A stretch of 64,000 bases of DNA. It comes from Rhizobium jaguaris. GTDB lineage: Bacteria > Pseudomonadota > Alphaproteobacteria > Rhizobiales > Rhizobiaceae. Shown here piece after piece: positions 26,481 to 36,711 of the stretch (positions within the stretch are counted from its first letter, which is position 1; every line of letters begins with the position of its first letter). The stretch is from contig NZ_CP032694.1 in the NCBI RefSeq assembly GCF_003627755.1, forward strand, positions 2,967,501-3,031,500. The letters run 5' to 3'. The notes beneath the pieces are model-generated. The model was not told the origin of the DNA. It was given only the letters and a program-made list of their open reading frames with translations, and ran no database searches. The translations under genes were made by a program, and so were the position numbers.

Positions 26481-28226
26481 TTAGTGGCTGTCGCGATTCA
26501 TCGGGACGTCGGAGCCGCGTGAGCCAACCAGGAAGTCCAGGTCGGCACCAGTGTCGGCCTGCATGACGGTGTTGATGTAGAGGCCGCCATAGCCGCCGAC
26601 GAGCGGCTTGACCGGGGAAACCCAGGCGGCGCGGCGCTTAGCCAGTTCTTCGTCGGAGATTTCGAGCTGGATCGTGCGGGCCGGAACGTCGACGGCGATG
26701 ATGTCGCCGTTCTGAACCAGTGCCAGAGGCCCGCCATCGGCAGCTTCCGGAGCCGTATGCAGGATGACGGTGCCGTAAGCCGTGCCGGACATGCGCGCAT
26801 CGGAAATGCGGATCATATCGGTGATGCCCTTCTTCAGCACCTTGGGCGGCAAGCCCATGTTGCCGACTTCGGCCATGCCCGGATAACCCTTCGGACCGCA
26901 GTACTTCAATACCATGATGCAGTTCTCGTCTATGTCGAGGTCCTCGCGGTTGATGCGGGCGTGGTAGTCCTCGATGCTTTCGAAGACGACGGCGCGGCCC
27001 TTGTGCTGCATCAGATGCGGCGAAGCGGCGGACGGCTTGAGAACGGCGCCCTTCGGAGCCAGGTTGCCGCGCAGAACCGCGATGCCGCCGGATTGCGTCA
27101 GCGCCTTCTCGCGCGAGACGATGACGTCCTCATTGTAGTTGACGACATCCTTGACGCCGGCCCAGATGGTATCGCCGGTGACGGTGATTGCATCCTTGTG
27201 CAGCAGCCCCATGTCGCCGACTGCCTTGATGACGACAGGCAGACCGCCAGCGTAATAGAACTCTTCCATCAGATATTTGCCGGAAGGCTGCAGATTGACG
27301 ATGGTCGGCACCTCGCGGCCCAAGCGATCCCAATCGTCCAGCGACAGACCGACGCCGACACGGCCGGCAAGGGCCAGGAGATGCAGCACGGCATTGGTCG
27401 AACCGCCGACGGCACCGTTGACGCGGATGGCATTTTCGAAGGCTTCCTTGGTCAGGATATCGGAAGGCTTCAGGTCTTCCTTGACCATATCGACGATGCG
27501 GCGGCCGGAAAGCTGCGAAATGACGCGGCGACGCGCATCGACGGCGGGGATGGCGGCATTGCCCGGCAGGGTCATGCCGAGTGCTTCGGCCATCGACGCC
27601 ATTGTCGAGGCAGTACCCATCGTCATACAGCTACCGGCCGAGCGGGCCATGCCCTGCTCCGCATCCATGAATTCCTCCAGCGTCATCTCGCCGGACTTGA
27701 CCATTTCCGAAAACTGCCAGACCGCCGTGCCGGAGCCGACATCCTTGCCCCGCCACTTGCCGTTCAGCATCGGGCCGCCGGAAACGAGGATGACCGGGAT
27801 GTCGACGGAGGCGGCACCCATCAAAAGGCTTGGGGTGGTCTTGTCGCAGCCGCCGAGCAGCACGACACCGTCGACAGGATTGCCGCGGATCGCCTCTTCG
27901 ACGTCCATCGCTGCGAGATTGCGGAACATCATCGCCGTCGGGCGCAGCGTGCTTTCACCGGTCGAGAAAACCGGGAATTCCACAGGGAAACCACCAGCTT
28001 CGTAAACGCCGCGCTTCACGCGCTCGGCAAGATCCCGAAGATGCGCATTGCAGGGCGTCAGCTCCGACCAGGTATTACAGATGCCGATGATCGGTCGGCC
28101 GTCGAACGTGTCGGCCGGCAAGCCCTGGTTCTTCATCCACGAGCGATGCATGATCGCGTTCTTGCCGGTGCCGCCGAACCAGTCGTAGGACCGCAATTTG
28201 CGCGGCCATTCTGCTTTCTTTTTCAT
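26481..28226 (-). CDS. IlvD/Edd-family dehydratase, probable L-arabonate dehydratase
   Basis: The 581-residue protein belongs to the IlvD/Edd dehydratases. The three iron-sulfur cysteines are seen in NTWSELTPCNAH, LLGGCDKTTP and SAGSCMTMGTA. The catalytic Ser is in ISDARMSGTAYG near residue 480. The sequence resembles sugar-acid dehydratases described from Rhizobium (L-arabinonate dehydratase, [2Fe-2S]) more than branched-chain IlvD. It would convert L-arabonate to L-2-keto-3-deoxyarabonate. It is the last gene of the chvE operon, next to an aldehyde dehydrogenase, which supports pentonate metabolism. Related acids such as D-fuconate or D-galactonate remain possible substrates. Confidence 0.85.
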   Translation of the reverse strand: MKKKAEWPRKLRSYDWFGGTGKNAIMHRSWMKNQGLPADTFDGRPIIGICNTWSELTPCNAHLRDLAERVKRGVYEAGGFPVEFPVFSTGESTLRPTAMMFRNLAAMDVEEAIRGNPVDGVVLLGGCDKTTPSLLMGAASVDIPVILVSGGPMLNGKWRGKDVGSGTAVWQFSEMVKSGEMTLEEFMDAEQGMARSAGSCMTMGTASTMASMAEALGMTLPGNAAIPAVDARRRVISQLSGRRIVDMVKEDLKPSDILTKEAFENAIRVNGAVGGSTNAVLHLLALAGRVGVGLSLDDWDRLGREVPTIVNLQPSGKYLMEEFYYAGGLPVVIKAVGDMGLLHKDAITVTGDTIWAGVKDVVNYNEDVIVSREKALTQSGGIAVLRGNLAPKGAVLKPSAASPHLMQHKGRAVVFESIEDYHARINREDLDIDENCIMVLKYCGPKGYPGMAEVGNMGLPPKVLKKGITDMIRISDARMSGTAYGTVILHTAPEAADGGPLALVQNGDIIAVDVPARTIQLEISDEELAKRRAAWVSPVKPLVGGYGGLYINTVMQADTGADLDFLVGSRGSDVPMNRDSH

Positions 28227-28288
28227 GTCTTAATACCCTTTGCGTCGCCCAGGCCGCCTCGTTCGCGCCTGGGCTTTGAAATCGATGA

Positions 28289-29722
28289 TCAGGCCAGCGT
28301 GTAAGCCGTCTTGACCGTGGTGAAGAATTCGGCGGCATATTTGCCCTGCTCGCGCGGGCCGAAGGACGAACCCTTGCGGCCGCCGAACGGCACGTGGAAA
28401 TCGACGCCCGCCGTCGGCAGGTTCACCATCACCATGCCGGCTTCCGCATTGCGCTTGAAATGCGTCGCGTGCTTCAGGCTCGTCGTGGCAATGCCGGAAG
28501 ATAGGCCGAACGGCGTGTCGTTGGCCGTTGCCAGCGCCTCTTCGTAATCCTTCACTCGGATGACCGAAGCGACCGGTCCGAAGATCTCTTCGCGGCTGAT
28601 GCGCATCTGGTTCGTCGCTTCGGTGAACAGCGTCGGCTGCAGGTAGAAGCCGGGCGTTTCGCGGCTGATGAGTTCGCCGCCGAAGGTGAGCTTGGCGCCC
28701 TCCTGCTTGCCGATCTCGATGTAGTCCGTATCGGTCTTCAGCTGCTTGGCGTCGACCACGGGACCGATATGCGTGCCGGTCTTGACGGCGTTGTCGACAT
28801 TCAGCCCCTTCAGCCTATCGGTCAGAGCCGCGACGAACTTGTCGTGGATACCCTCGGTGACGATCAGACGCGAAGAAGCGGTGCAGCGCTGGCCGGTCGA
28901 GAAGAAAGCGGAATTGGCCGCGGCCTCGACGGCAACAGTCAGGTCGGCATCGTCAAGCACGACCATCGGGTTCTTGCCGCCCATTTCGAGCTGGTACTTG
29001 CGGCCGTGCTCGACGGAGGAAAGTGCCACACGTTTTCCGGTGCCGACCGAGCCGGTGAAGGTGATGCCCGAAAGAATCGGGCTGTCGAGCATCGCCTGGC
29101 CGACGACCGAACCCTTGCCCATGACGAGGTTCAGCACGCCTTTCGGCAGGCCGGCGCGGTGGAGAATATCGACAATCGCCCAGGAACAGCCGGGCACGAG
29201 ATCGGCCGGCTTGAAGACGACGGTATTGCCGTAGCAGAGCGCCGGCGCAATCTTCCAGGCCGGAATGGCGATCGGGAAGTTCCAGGGCGTGATGATGCCG
29301 ATGACACCGAGCGGCTCGCGGGTGATCTCAACGCCGATGTTGGGGCGGACCGAGGGAACCACTTCGCCCGCCAGGCGCAATGCTTCGCCGGCGAAGAATT
29401 CGAAGATCTGGGCCGCGCGGATCGTCTCGCCGATCGCCTCCGGCAAGGTCTTGCCTTCTTCGCGAGCAAGCAGCGCGCCGAGCTCATCCTTGCGCGCCAT
29501 GATCTCGTCGCCAGCCTTCTTCAGGATGGTATGGCGCTCGAGAATACCCGAACGCGACCAGGCAGGAAACGCGGCCTTGGCCGCCGCAATCGCATCCGCC
29601 ACGTCCTGGACGCTGGCACTGGCATAGAGACCGACGACCTCGTTGGTATCAGATGGATTGATATTCTCGGCGCCGGTCGTGCCGGTCCATTCGCCGGCGA
29701 TCAGATTCTGATGAATGGTCAT
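28289..29722 (-). CDS. Aldehyde dehydrogenase, probable 2-oxoglutarate semialdehyde dehydrogenase
   Basis: The 477-residue NAD(P)-dependent aldehyde dehydrogenase has NFPIAIPAWKIAPAL (cofactor site), FTGSVGTGKRV, the catalytic Glu in LEMGGKNPMVVLDDADL, the catalytic Cys in FFSTGQRCTASSR and the terminal EIFGPVASVI. I place the start at 29722, preceded by GGGAGG; a longer frame to 29788 has a non-conserved lead. In this operon it likely oxidises 2-oxoglutarate semialdehyde to 2-oxoglutarate, the last step of non-phosphorylative pentose breakdown. That substrate is inferred from neighbours. Confidence 0.83.
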   Translation of the reverse strand: MTIHQNLIAGEWTGTTGAENINPSDTNEVVGLYASASVQDVADAIAAAKAAFPAWSRSGILERHTILKKAGDEIMARKDELGALLAREEGKTLPEAIGETIRAAQIFEFFAGEALRLAGEVVPSVRPNIGVEITREPLGVIGIITPWNFPIAIPAWKIAPALCYGNTVVFKPADLVPGCSWAIVDILHRAGLPKGVLNLVMGKGSVVGQAMLDSPILSGITFTGSVGTGKRVALSSVEHGRKYQLEMGGKNPMVVLDDADLTVAVEAAANSAFFSTGQRCTASSRLIVTEGIHDKFVAALTDRLKGLNVDNAVKTGTHIGPVVDAKQLKTDTDYIEIGKQEGAKLTFGGELISRETPGFYLQPTLFTEATNQMRISREEIFGPVASVIRVKDYEEALATANDTPFGLSSGIATTSLKHATHFKRNAEAGMVMVNLPTAGVDFHVPFGGRKGSSFGPREQGKYAAEFFTTVKTAYTLA

Positions 29723-29791
29723 GGCTTCATGCCTCCCTGGATCTTCTTGGAAATGGCCAGCCGCGCATGGGGCAGCCGGCCTCGACATATA

Positions 29792-30799
29792 TTAGAGCTG
29801 GCGAACCGCTACATTCTCCTCAGAGGCAACAGCGAGCCGATTGCGCAGCGGCAGGCCAAAATCAGCAACTTCGATTTCGAAGACATCGCCGGCTTCCGGC
29901 TTGATGCCATCCGCGAAGGAGAGCGTCGCCGTACCGAACATATGGACGTGGACGTCGCCGGGAATTCGGAACAGGCCATACTTGAAATGGTGGTATTCGA
30001 GATTGGCGAAAGTATGCGACATATTCGCCTCGCCCGAGAGGAAGGGCTTTTCGAAGATCACCTTGTCGCCGCGCTTGATGCGCGAAGTGCCCCTGATATC
30101 CTCAGGTGCGGCGCCGATACGGATTTCCGGACCGAAGCTTGCCGGACGCAGCTTGGAGTGGGCAAGATAGAGGTAGTTGATCCGCTCGGTGACGTGATCG
30201 GAAAATTCGTTCGAGAGCGCAAAGCCGATGCGGAACGGCGAACCGTCCTTGGCTATGACATAGATACCGGCCATCTCAGGCTCTTCGCCGCCGTCGAGCG
30301 CGAAGGAGGGAGAAACGAGCGCAGCGCCAGGAGCGGCTGCGCCATAGCCGTTGCCCTTATAGAACCATTCAGGCTGGACACCCTTTTCGCCGGCCTTCGG
30401 CTTGCCGCCCTCGATGCCCATCTTGAACATCTTCATGGAGTCGGTAAGCGTTTCCTCGGCAGCTTCCGTCGTCTTCTTGTGCATGGAATCGCGGGTCGCG
30501 GCGGAACCGAGATGCGTCAGGCCAGTGCCGGTCAGATGCAGGTGAGCCGCATCGGGATGAGTGATCGGCGACAGGAAACGGCCTTCGGTATAGGCTTTTT
30601 CCAAATCGACCACGTCGCCGAACCCGTGCGCTTCGATGACGGAAACGAGGGACTTGCCGCTATCGGCAGCTTCCATCGCGAGCTTATAAACGCTGCCGCC
30701 GTTGACGACGGCCTTGGCAACATCGCAGCGCCTGTTGCGGACCGCAACGACGATCTCGCCGTTCGAACCCTTGATCTGGGAGATGAGCATATCTTTCAT
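29792..30799 (-). CDS. gguC: GguC (AraD1/fumarylacetoacetase-like) protein
   Basis: The 335-residue protein matches GguC of the Agrobacterium chvE-gguABC operon, an AraD1-type member of the fumarylacetoacetate hydrolase superfamily. Notable stretches are LSPITHPDAAHLHLTGTGLTHLGSAATRDSMH near the start and the acidic metal-binding part AGIYVIAKDGSPFRIGFALSNEFSDHVTERINYLYLAHSKLRPASFGPEIRIG. FAH-fold enzymes act on 2-keto acids. Between the arabonate dehydratase and semialdehyde dehydrogenase steps one enzyme is missing: the L-2-keto-3-deoxyarabonate dehydratase. GguC is the candidate in the operon. A start at 30790 is an alternative. Confidence 0.85.
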   Translation of the reverse strand: MKDMLISQIKGSNGEIVVAVRNRRCDVAKAVVNGGSVYKLAMEAADSGKSLVSVIEAHGFGDVVDLEKAYTEGRFLSPITHPDAAHLHLTGTGLTHLGSAATRDSMHKKTTEAAEETLTDSMKMFKMGIEGGKPKAGEKGVQPEWFYKGNGYGAAAPGAALVSPSFALDGGEEPEMAGIYVIAKDGSPFRIGFALSNEFSDHVTERINYLYLAHSKLRPASFGPEIRIGAAPEDIRGTSRIKRGDKVIFEKPFLSGEANMSHTFANLEYHHFKYGLFRIPGDVHVHMFGTATLSFADGIKPEAGDVFEIEVADFGLPLRNRLAVASEENVAVRQL

Positions 30800-30906
30800 C
30801 CTTTCCTAACAGACAGAGATCGGATGCACTTCACCGTTCCGGCTCTCGTCGAGAGCCGGACTCTGTCATGGATTTGGTTTTAAAGCCTCGGTTGATCGCG
30901 CTGCGA

Positions 30907-32121
30907 TCAACCCTTGTTCTTGTTGTAGACGTCGATGAACACGGCAGCGAGCAGCACCGCACCCTTGATCATCTTCTGGGAGTCGGTCTGATAGCCAAGG
31001 ATGGACATGCCCTGGTTCAGCACGCCCATGATCAAGGCGCCGATGACGGCGCCCGTCACCTTGCCGACGCCGCCGGACGCCGAAGCGCCGCCGATGAAGC
31101 AGGCCGCGATCACGTCGAGCTCCAGACCGTCGCCGCCCTTGGCGGTTGCCGAGTTCAAGCGCGTGGCGATGATGATGCCGGCGATGCTGGCAAGGATGCC
31201 CATGTTGATGAAAGTGTAGAACGTCAGGCGGCGGGTATCGATACCCGAAAGCTTCGTCGCCTTCTCGTTACCGCCCATGGCATAGATGCGCCGACCGATG
31301 GTGGTGCGCTGCGTGGCAAAGCTGTAAAGGGCGATCAGCAGCAGCATGAGAACCAGAACGTTCGGCAGTCCTCTGTAGGAGGAAATCTGATAGCCGATGA
31401 AGATGGTCGCGGCGGCAACCACCAGATTCTGGGCGAGAAAGAAGCTGAAAGGCTCGACGTCGATGCCGTGCTGCTCGTTAACATTGCGGCGACGCCACGA
31501 GAGCAGGAACATGACGATCGGGATGGCGATGGTCAGGAAAATCGACGTCGAGCGAATGGTGCCCATATCGACGAAGTCGGGAATGAAGCCCGTTGCGACG
31601 ATCTGGAATGCCGGCGGGAACGGGCCGATACTGCTGCCGTTGCCGGTCGTATTGATGATGGCATAGGTCAGGCCGCGGAAAACCAGCATGCCCGAAAGCG
31701 TGACGATGAACGAGGGAATGCGGTGGTAGGCGATGAAATATCCATGCCAAGCGCCGACCGCGGCACCCATCAGAAGACAAATGACCGTCGCAAGCGCCAG
31801 ATTCATATGCATCTGCACGACCAGCACGCCGGCAACCGCACCAACGAAACCGACGACGGAGCCGACGGATAGGTCGATATGGCCCGCCACGATCACAAGC
31901 AGCATGCCCAACGCCATAATAACGATGAATGAATTCTGCAGCACGATGTTGGTCAGGTTCTGCGGCCTGAACAGAACGCCGTTCGTGAGATACTGGAACA
32001 GCAGCATGATGACGACGAGCGCGATCAACATGCCGTATTCGCGAATATTGTTGCGGATATGGTCGCCGATGGAAACGACGTGGCTGGTTTCCGTGGCTGT
32101 GGCTGGGTTGGCCGAACTCAT
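30907..32121 (-). CDS. gguB: Sugar ABC transporter permease GguB
   Basis: The 404-residue polytopic membrane protein is a CUT2-type permease (BPD_transp_2, RbsC/XylH class). Hydrophobic helices run through the protein, with the conserved segment [11 protein letters not shown] here as [24 protein letters not shown] and the C-terminal [33 protein letters not shown]. It forms the inner-membrane pore for sugars delivered by ChvE. Its start overlaps the gguA stop (ATGA). Confidence 0.93.
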   Translation of the reverse strand: MSSANPATATETSHVVSIGDHIRNNIREYGMLIALVVIMLLFQYLTNGVLFRPQNLTNIVLQNSFIVIMALGMLLVIVAGHIDLSVGSVVGFVGAVAGVLVVQMHMNLALATVICLLMGAAVGAWHGYFIAYHRIPSFIVTLSGMLVFRGLTYAIINTTGNGSSIGPFPPAFQIVATGFIPDFVDMGTIRSTSIFLTIAIPIVMFLLSWRRRNVNEQHGIDVEPFSFFLAQNLVVAAATIFIGYQISSYRGLPNVLVLMLLLIALYSFATQRTTIGRRIYAMGGNEKATKLSGIDTRRLTFYTFINMGILASIAGIIIATRLNSATAKGGDGLELDVIAACFIGGASASGGVGKVTGAVIGALIMGVLNQGMSILGYQTDSQKMIKGAVLLAAVFIDVYNKNKG

Positions 32122-33656
32122 TGATGCTTCTCCCCTGAGCGCATGATAGCGCGCATGATACTCTCCTGGCTTGCCTGTGCCTTCGGCAGCTCGGCAACGA
32201 TTCGACCTTCATTCATGACGTAGATGCGGTCGCAGGTACCGAGAAGCTCCGGCATCTCCGATGAAATCATCAGAACGCCCTTTCCGTCGGCGGCAAGCTG
32301 GTTGATGATGGAATAGATTTCGTATTTGGCGCCGACGTCGATGCCACGCGTCGGCTCGTCAAGGATTAGGACGTCCGGATCGGAGAACAGCCATTTCGAC
32401 AGCACCACCTTCTGCTGGTTGCCGCCGGACAGGTTGCCCGCCTCCTGGAAGACGCCTGCCGAGCGGATTCGCAGCTTGGCGCGATAGTTTGTCGCCACCT
32501 GCAGCTCCCGAACGTCGTCAATGACGGTCGCCTTGGAAACGCCCATCAGATTGGCGAGCGTCGTATTGTGCAGGATGCTGTTCGACAGCACGAGGCCGAG
32601 TTGCTTGCGGTCCTCGGTCACATAGGCGAGACCGGCATCAATCGCCCTGCGCACCGTGCTGGTGTCCACCGCCTTGCCGTCGACAAAGACTTCACCGCTG
32701 ACCCTGTGACCGTAGGACTTACCGAACACGCTCATGGCAAATTCGGTGCGTCCGGCACCCATCAGGCCGGCAATACCGACCACTTCGCCCTTGCGCACAT
32801 TGACATTGATATTGTGCAGGACCTGGCGATCGCGATGCTGTTGGTGAAAGGCGTTCCAGTTCTTCACTTCGAATATCGTCTCGCCGATCGGCACCGAACG
32901 GGGCGGATAGCGATCCGCCAGCTCGCGGCCGACCATGTTGCGAATGATGATGTCTTCGCTGATCTCTTCTTCGTGACAGTTCAGCGTCTTCACCGTCATG
33001 CCGTCACGCAGCACCGTAATCTCGTCGGCCACCTTGCGCACTTCGTTGAGCTTGTGCGTGATGATGATCGAGGTGATGCCCTGATTGCGAAACTCGATGA
33101 GGAGGTTGAGCAGCGCATCGGAATCGCTTTCGTTGAGCGATGCCGTCGGCTCGTCGAGAATGAGCAGCTTGACGCTCTTCGACAAGGCCTTGGCGATCTC
33201 GACGAGCTGCTGCTTGCCGACGCCGATGTCGGTGACGAGCGTATTCGGGGATTCCTTGAGGCCTACCTTGGCAAGGAGCTGCTTGGTCCGAGTGAAAGTT
33301 TCCTGCCAATTGATCATGCCATTGGCGATGACCTCATTGCCCAGAAAAATGTTTTCGGCGATCGACAGCAGCGGCACAAGCGCCAGCTCCTGATGGATGA
33401 TGATGACGCCGATCTCTTCGGAGTCCCTGATGGTTTTGAACTGACGGACCGCGCCGTCGTAGTAGATGTCGCCATCATAGGTGCCGGCCGGGTAGACGCC
33501 CGAAAGCACCTTCATGAGGGTGGACTTGCCTGCCCCATTTTCCCCGACCAAGGCATGGATTTGGCCCTGGCGGACCTTCAGATTGACATTTTCCAAGGCG
33601 TTCACACCAGGAAACGACTTGGTGATGCTCCGCATTTCGAGGATGGTATTGTCCAT
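32118..33656 (-). CDS. gguA: Sugar ABC transporter ATPase GguA
   Basis: The 512-residue protein has two ABC domains, as in RbsA/MglA. The N-terminal half has Walker [10 protein letters not shown] (about residue 38), signature and Walker [16 protein letters not shown]. The C-terminal half has [15 protein letters not shown] and [18 protein letters not shown], with a degenerate Walker A ([10 protein letters not shown]), typical of CUT2 ATPases. It powers GguB. A hairpin lies between it and chvE. Confidence 0.94.
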   Translation of the reverse strand: MDNTILEMRSITKSFPGVNALENVNLKVRQGQIHALVGENGAGKSTLMKVLSGVYPAGTYDGDIYYDGAVRQFKTIRDSEEIGVIIIHQELALVPLLSIAENIFLGNEVIANGMINWQETFTRTKQLLAKVGLKESPNTLVTDIGVGKQQLVEIAKALSKSVKLLILDEPTASLNESDSDALLNLLIEFRNQGITSIIITHKLNEVRKVADEITVLRDGMTVKTLNCHEEEISEDIIIRNMVGRELADRYPPRSVPIGETIFEVKNWNAFHQQHRDRQVLHNINVNVRKGEVVGIAGLMGAGRTEFAMSVFGKSYGHRVSGEVFVDGKAVDTSTVRRAIDAGLAYVTEDRKQLGLVLSNSILHNTTLANLMGVSKATVIDDVRELQVATNYRAKLRIRSAGVFQEAGNLSGGNQQKVVLSKWLFSDPDVLILDEPTRGIDVGAKYEIYSIINQLAADGKGVLMISSEMPELLGTCDRIYVMNEGRIVAELPKAQASQESIMRAIMRSGEKHQ

Positions 33657-33719
33657 TGTCCGTATCCAACGCCGCAGTCGAACATAGCAGACCGGGCGAT
33701 CGTCTTAAATATCAAAGCC

Positions 33720-33743
33720 AGGGCTCGCGTTTCAGCGAGCCCT
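33720..33743 (-). other. Intercistronic hairpin between chvE and gguA
   Basis: A perfect 9-bp stem, AGGGCTCGC (33720-33728) with GCGAGCCCT (33735-33743), lies just after the chvE stop on the minus strand. The following bases have only a short, broken T run. Such a hairpin may protect the 3' end of the chvE mRNA or partly terminate it, giving more binding protein than transporter. That is inference. Confidence 0.6.
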
Positions 33744-33761
33744 GACCGGTATGCAGGAAGA

Positions 33762-34826
33762 TTACTTCAGCTGATCAGCCTTGTAGTAACCACCCTCGAC
33801 GAGAATCTTCTCGTAGTTGGTCTTGTCAACTGCGACCGGGGTCAGCAGGTAGGACGGAACAACCTTGACGCCGTTGTCGTAGGTCTTGGTGTCGTTGACT
33901 TCAGGCGTCTTGCCTTCCATCAGAGCGTTGACCATGTTGACGGTGACCTTTGCGAGGTCACGGGTGTCCTTGAAGATCGTGGAGTGCTGCTCGCCGGCGA
34001 TGATGGACTTGACCGACGGAATTTCGGAGTCCTGACCGGTAACGATCGGGAGCTTCACGCCGCCGCTGCCGTAGCCAACGCCCTTGAGCGAGGAGAGGAT
34101 GCCGATCGACAGGCCGTCATAAGGAGACAGAACAGCATCGACTTTAGCGTCGGTGTAGTAGGCCGACAGCAGGTTGTCCATGCGAGCCTGGGCTGTTGCC
34201 GGATCCCAACGCAGCGTGCCGACCTTGTCCATGCCCATCTGGCCGGACTTCACGACCAGCTTGCCGCTGTCGATGTAGGGCTTCAGGACAGACATTGCGC
34301 CATCATAGAAGAAGAAGGCATTGTTGTCGTCTGGAGAACCGCCGAAGAGTTCGATGTTGAACGGACCCTTGCCATCCTTGAGGCCAAGAGCGTCGACGAT
34401 CGAGCCAGCCTGCAGGACGCCGACCTTAAAGTTGTCGAAGGTCGCATAGTAGTCGACGTTCGGGCTGTTGCGGATCAGACGGTCATAAGCGATGACCTTG
34501 ATGCCGGCATCGTGAGCCTTCTGCAGAACGTCGGACAGCGTGGTGCCGTCGATCGAAGCAACGACGAGGACCTTGTCGCCCTTGGTGACCATGTTCTCGA
34601 TCTGAGACAGCTGGTTCGGAATGTCGTCGTCGCCATACTGCAGGTCGGTGCCGTAGCCAGCTGCCTGAAGCTGCTTGACGATGTTGTTGCCGTCATCGAT
34701 CCAGCGAGCCGAAGCCTTGGTCGGCATGGCGATACCAACGGTACCCTTATCTGCCGCGAAGGCAGGCGCAACCAGCGTAGCGACGCCGAGCGCTGCGCCG
34801 GCCATCAATGAGATAATGGATTTCAT
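33762..34826 (-). CDS. chvE: Periplasmic sugar-binding protein ChvE
   Basis: The 354-residue protein has a cleavable signal peptide ([25 protein letters not shown]) and a periplasmic-binding fold: [59 protein letters not shown], and the second-lobe [40 protein letters not shown]. It matches ChvE, which binds several monosaccharides including arabinose, galactose and glucose for uptake. In Agrobacterium it also helps VirA sense sugars. It is the first gene of the operon and divergent from a gbpR-type LysR regulator. Confidence 0.94.
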   Translation of the reverse strand: MKSIISLMAGAALGVATLVAPAFAADKGTVGIAMPTKASARWIDDGNNIVKQLQAAGYGTDLQYGDDDIPNQLSQIENMVTKGDKVLVVASIDGTTLSDVLQKAHDAGIKVIAYDRLIRNSPNVDYYATFDNFKVGVLQAGSIVDALGLKDGKGPFNIELFGGSPDDNNAFFFYDGAMSVLKPYIDSGKLVVKSGQMGMDKVGTLRWDPATAQARMDNLLSAYYTDAKVDAVLSPYDGLSIGILSSLKGVGYGSGGVKLPIVTGQDSEIPSVKSIIAGEQHSTIFKDTRDLAKVTVNMVNALMEGKTPEVNDTKTYDNGVKVVPSYLLTPVAVDKTNYEKILVEGGYYKADQLK

Positions 34827-35031
34827 TACTCTCTCCCTTAGTTAATAATGCGGCGGACTAAAAAAGCCCGCCCGAGACTGCGGCAGGTTCCGTAGAAGGA
34901 ATGGTTACTTCTAATTGTGAGAAACGAAGTAGGTCTCCTCCACGCTCTCACGTGCATGAGCTGCACCCAGCGCACGAGCGGCAAACTCGTACGATTTCGT
35001 ATAACTGTCAAATAGAATAACTGGCGCAACA

Positions 35032-35049
35032 TATACCTAGTTTGGTATA
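35032..35049. promoter_or_regulatory. Putative GbpR operator in the chvE-gbpR divergent region
   Basis: TATACC-TAGTTT-GGTATA is a perfect 6-bp inverted repeat with a 6-nt spacer, lying 50 bp before the gbpR start. Its size and spacing fit a LysR-family site. It is followed by an AT-rich tract that may hold promoter elements. Binding by GbpR is inferred from position. Confidence 0.5.
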
Positions 35050-35098
35050 ATGTTAAAAAATAGTACTTTTTTGCCGACGAACGGGAAATTTGGCCGTC

Positions 35099-36106
35099 AT
35101 GGAGAAAATATATAACGATTATTCGAGCGAAGGCATCGAGATTCACTCGGACAGTTTTCGCGACGATACCCTGCTCAAGGCCGGTTTGAAGCTCAATCAC
35201 CTGCGTATGATCGTCACGATCGAGGACCACGGGCAGATTTCGGCGGCCGCTGAGTCTATGAACATCTCACAACCTGCGGCTTCGCGCATGCTCTCGGAAA
35301 TGGAGTCGATCGTCAAAAGCCCGCTTTACGAGCGTGTCGCCCGCGGCGTTGTGCTGACACCTTTCGGCTTGGCGCTCGCCAAGCGGGCACGCAAGATCCT
35401 GCTTGAGCTGCGTGAGGCGAGCCGCGAGATCGGCGAGCTCAGAACCGGCAAAGGCGGCTCGGTCTTTCTCGGCGCCGTGACCGCGCCTGCAATCAGCCTT
35501 GTCGTACCGGCAATTCAACGCGTGACGCGCGCCTATCCCGGCATCGAGATCAATATCGAGGTGGAAACCAGCAATGTGCTCGCGCGCGAACTGCTCGCCG
35601 CTCGCCACGATTTCATCATCAGCCGCATTCCGGATGAGCTCGATCCGCGCCTGTTCACCGCCTATGAGATCGGTGTGGAGAAAGCCTGTCTCGTGGTCCG
35701 TAGCGGCCATCCGCTGCTGAAGAAGGGCGTGGCTAGTCTCGATGATCTGCCGGGCTACGATTGGGTCTTCCAGCCCCCGGGCACTTTGCTCCGGCGCAAG
35801 GTGGAGGATATCTTCGTCACGGCTGGCGTGCCCCTGCCGGAAAACATCATCAATACCTCTTCGTTGCTCCTGACGCTTGCCATCGTCTGCAAGACGGACG
35901 CCATCACTCCGGTCGCGCTCGACATGGCGCACTTCATGTGCGGGCAGTCATCGCAAGCCGGCGAATCCTCCATTTTGCCCATCGATTTCGATATTGAAGT
36001 GAAGCCCTACAGCCTGATTACCGCCCGTGAGCGCGCCATGCCGCCCAGTGCCCGGTTGCTGCACGATATGATCCTGGAGGAAAGCAGGAGCCTCGATCTC
36101 GCTTGA
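35099..36106 (+). CDS. gbpR: LysR-family regulator of the chvE operon (GbpR-like)
   Basis: The 335-residue protein has an N-terminal LysR helix-turn-helix (KLNHLRMIVTIEDHGQISAAAESMNISQPAASRMLSEMESIVKSPLYERVARGVVLTPFG), then the ligand-binding domain. Its N-terminal extension before the helix-turn-helix matches GbpR-type proteins. It is divergent from chvE, as gbpR is in Agrobacterium, where GbpR activates chvE in response to sugars. I favour the ATG at 35099; an upstream TTG at 35090 is also in frame. Confidence 0.85.
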   Translation: MEKIYNDYSSEGIEIHSDSFRDDTLLKAGLKLNHLRMIVTIEDHGQISAAAESMNISQPAASRMLSEMESIVKSPLYERVARGVVLTPFGLALAKRARKILLELREASREIGELRTGKGGSVFLGAVTAPAISLVVPAIQRVTRAYPGIEINIEVETSNVLARELLAARHDFIISRIPDELDPRLFTAYEIGVEKACLVVRSGHPLLKKGVASLDDLPGYDWVFQPPGTLLRRKVEDIFVTAGVPLPENIINTSSLLLTLAIVCKTDAITPVALDMAHFMCGQSSQAGESSILPIDFDIEVKPYSLITARERAMPPSARLLHDMILEESRSLDLA

Positions 36107-36206
36107 GTCTGCCGAAAAAGCCGCCTCTTCCAGTTCATGATCATACCTGCGGCCATAAGCTCCGCGCCAACTTGCGTGGCTATTCTAGATGCTTCTGGAG
36201 GCAGGC

Positions 36207-36677
36207 ATGTTGTTCGGGCAATCGCTGTTTCAATCCGTCCTCGATCGTCTCGACGCGGAAGAAGAAGATAAGTCAGGGAAGGACGAGGCGGCGCATCGCA
36301 TCCGCGGCCTCAATGTGAGCTTTGCCGCGACCGTTTTCGGAGGCGAGCCGCCGGCATCTGCTCGTCCAGACGACGCCTACGTCGACAATCTCGGCAACGA
36401 GATCCCTTCGCCTGAGCCAATGCTGGAGCCAGAACAGAAAGAGCCGGAGCCGCCGGTAATGCCTGACTATCTGGCGCGCACCTCGCGAGAAGAGGTGGCG
36501 GCCGAACTGGCGATCTCTTCGCAGAGCACGCTTCAGTCCCTCCATGAAAAACGCCGCGCTTTCGCCAAGGCCAATCATCCCGACGGCGTCGCTCCATCTT
36601 TCCGCGAACAGGCGACGACACGCATGATGATTGCCAATCAACTGATCGACGAGGCCATACGGCGTCTCACGCGCTAG
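36207..36677 (+). CDS. J-domain-like small protein, function unknown
   Basis: The 156-residue protein has a disordered acidic/Pro-rich middle and a C-terminal helical segment with a J-domain resemblance: TLQSLHEKRRAFAKANHPDGVAPSFREQATTRMMIANQLIDEAIRRL, including HPD. It lacks the full length of a DnaJ domain before it. I place the start at 36207, with GGAGG nine bases upstream. It may assist DnaK, but that is only suggested by the HPD. Confidence 0.65.
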   Translation: MLFGQSLFQSVLDRLDAEEEDKSGKDEAAHRIRGLNVSFAATVFGGEPPASARPDDAYVDNLGNEIPSPEPMLEPEQKEPEPPVMPDYLARTSREEVAAELAISSQSTLQSLHEKRRAFAKANHPDGVAPSFREQATTRMMIANQLIDEAIRRLTR

Positions 36678-36683
36678 CAATTT

Positions 36684-36699
36684 CAGGAAAAGTGCGAAG
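36684..36699 (+). repeat. Left half of an intergenic palindromic repeat cut by IS110
   Basis: The bases CAGGAAAAGTGCGAAG are the first arm of a rhizobial intergenic palindrome. The other arm, CGGTTTTCCGTCCGG, starts at 37868, on the far side of the IS110-family element. Joined, they give GGAAAA-GTGCGAAGC-GGTTTTCC. A related copy is intact at 38241. Confidence 0.6.
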
Positions 36700-36711
36700 T
36701 ATCCGTCTTAG

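Noticed and set aside
28769..30883. 704-codon plus-strand frame across the aldehyde dehydrogenase and gguC
   Set aside because: It spans two opposite-strand genes and their gap, as expected of a shadow frame.
32568..34811. 747-codon plus-strand frame opposite gguA and chvE
   Set aside because: Opposite strand of two certain genes; composition only, no motifs.
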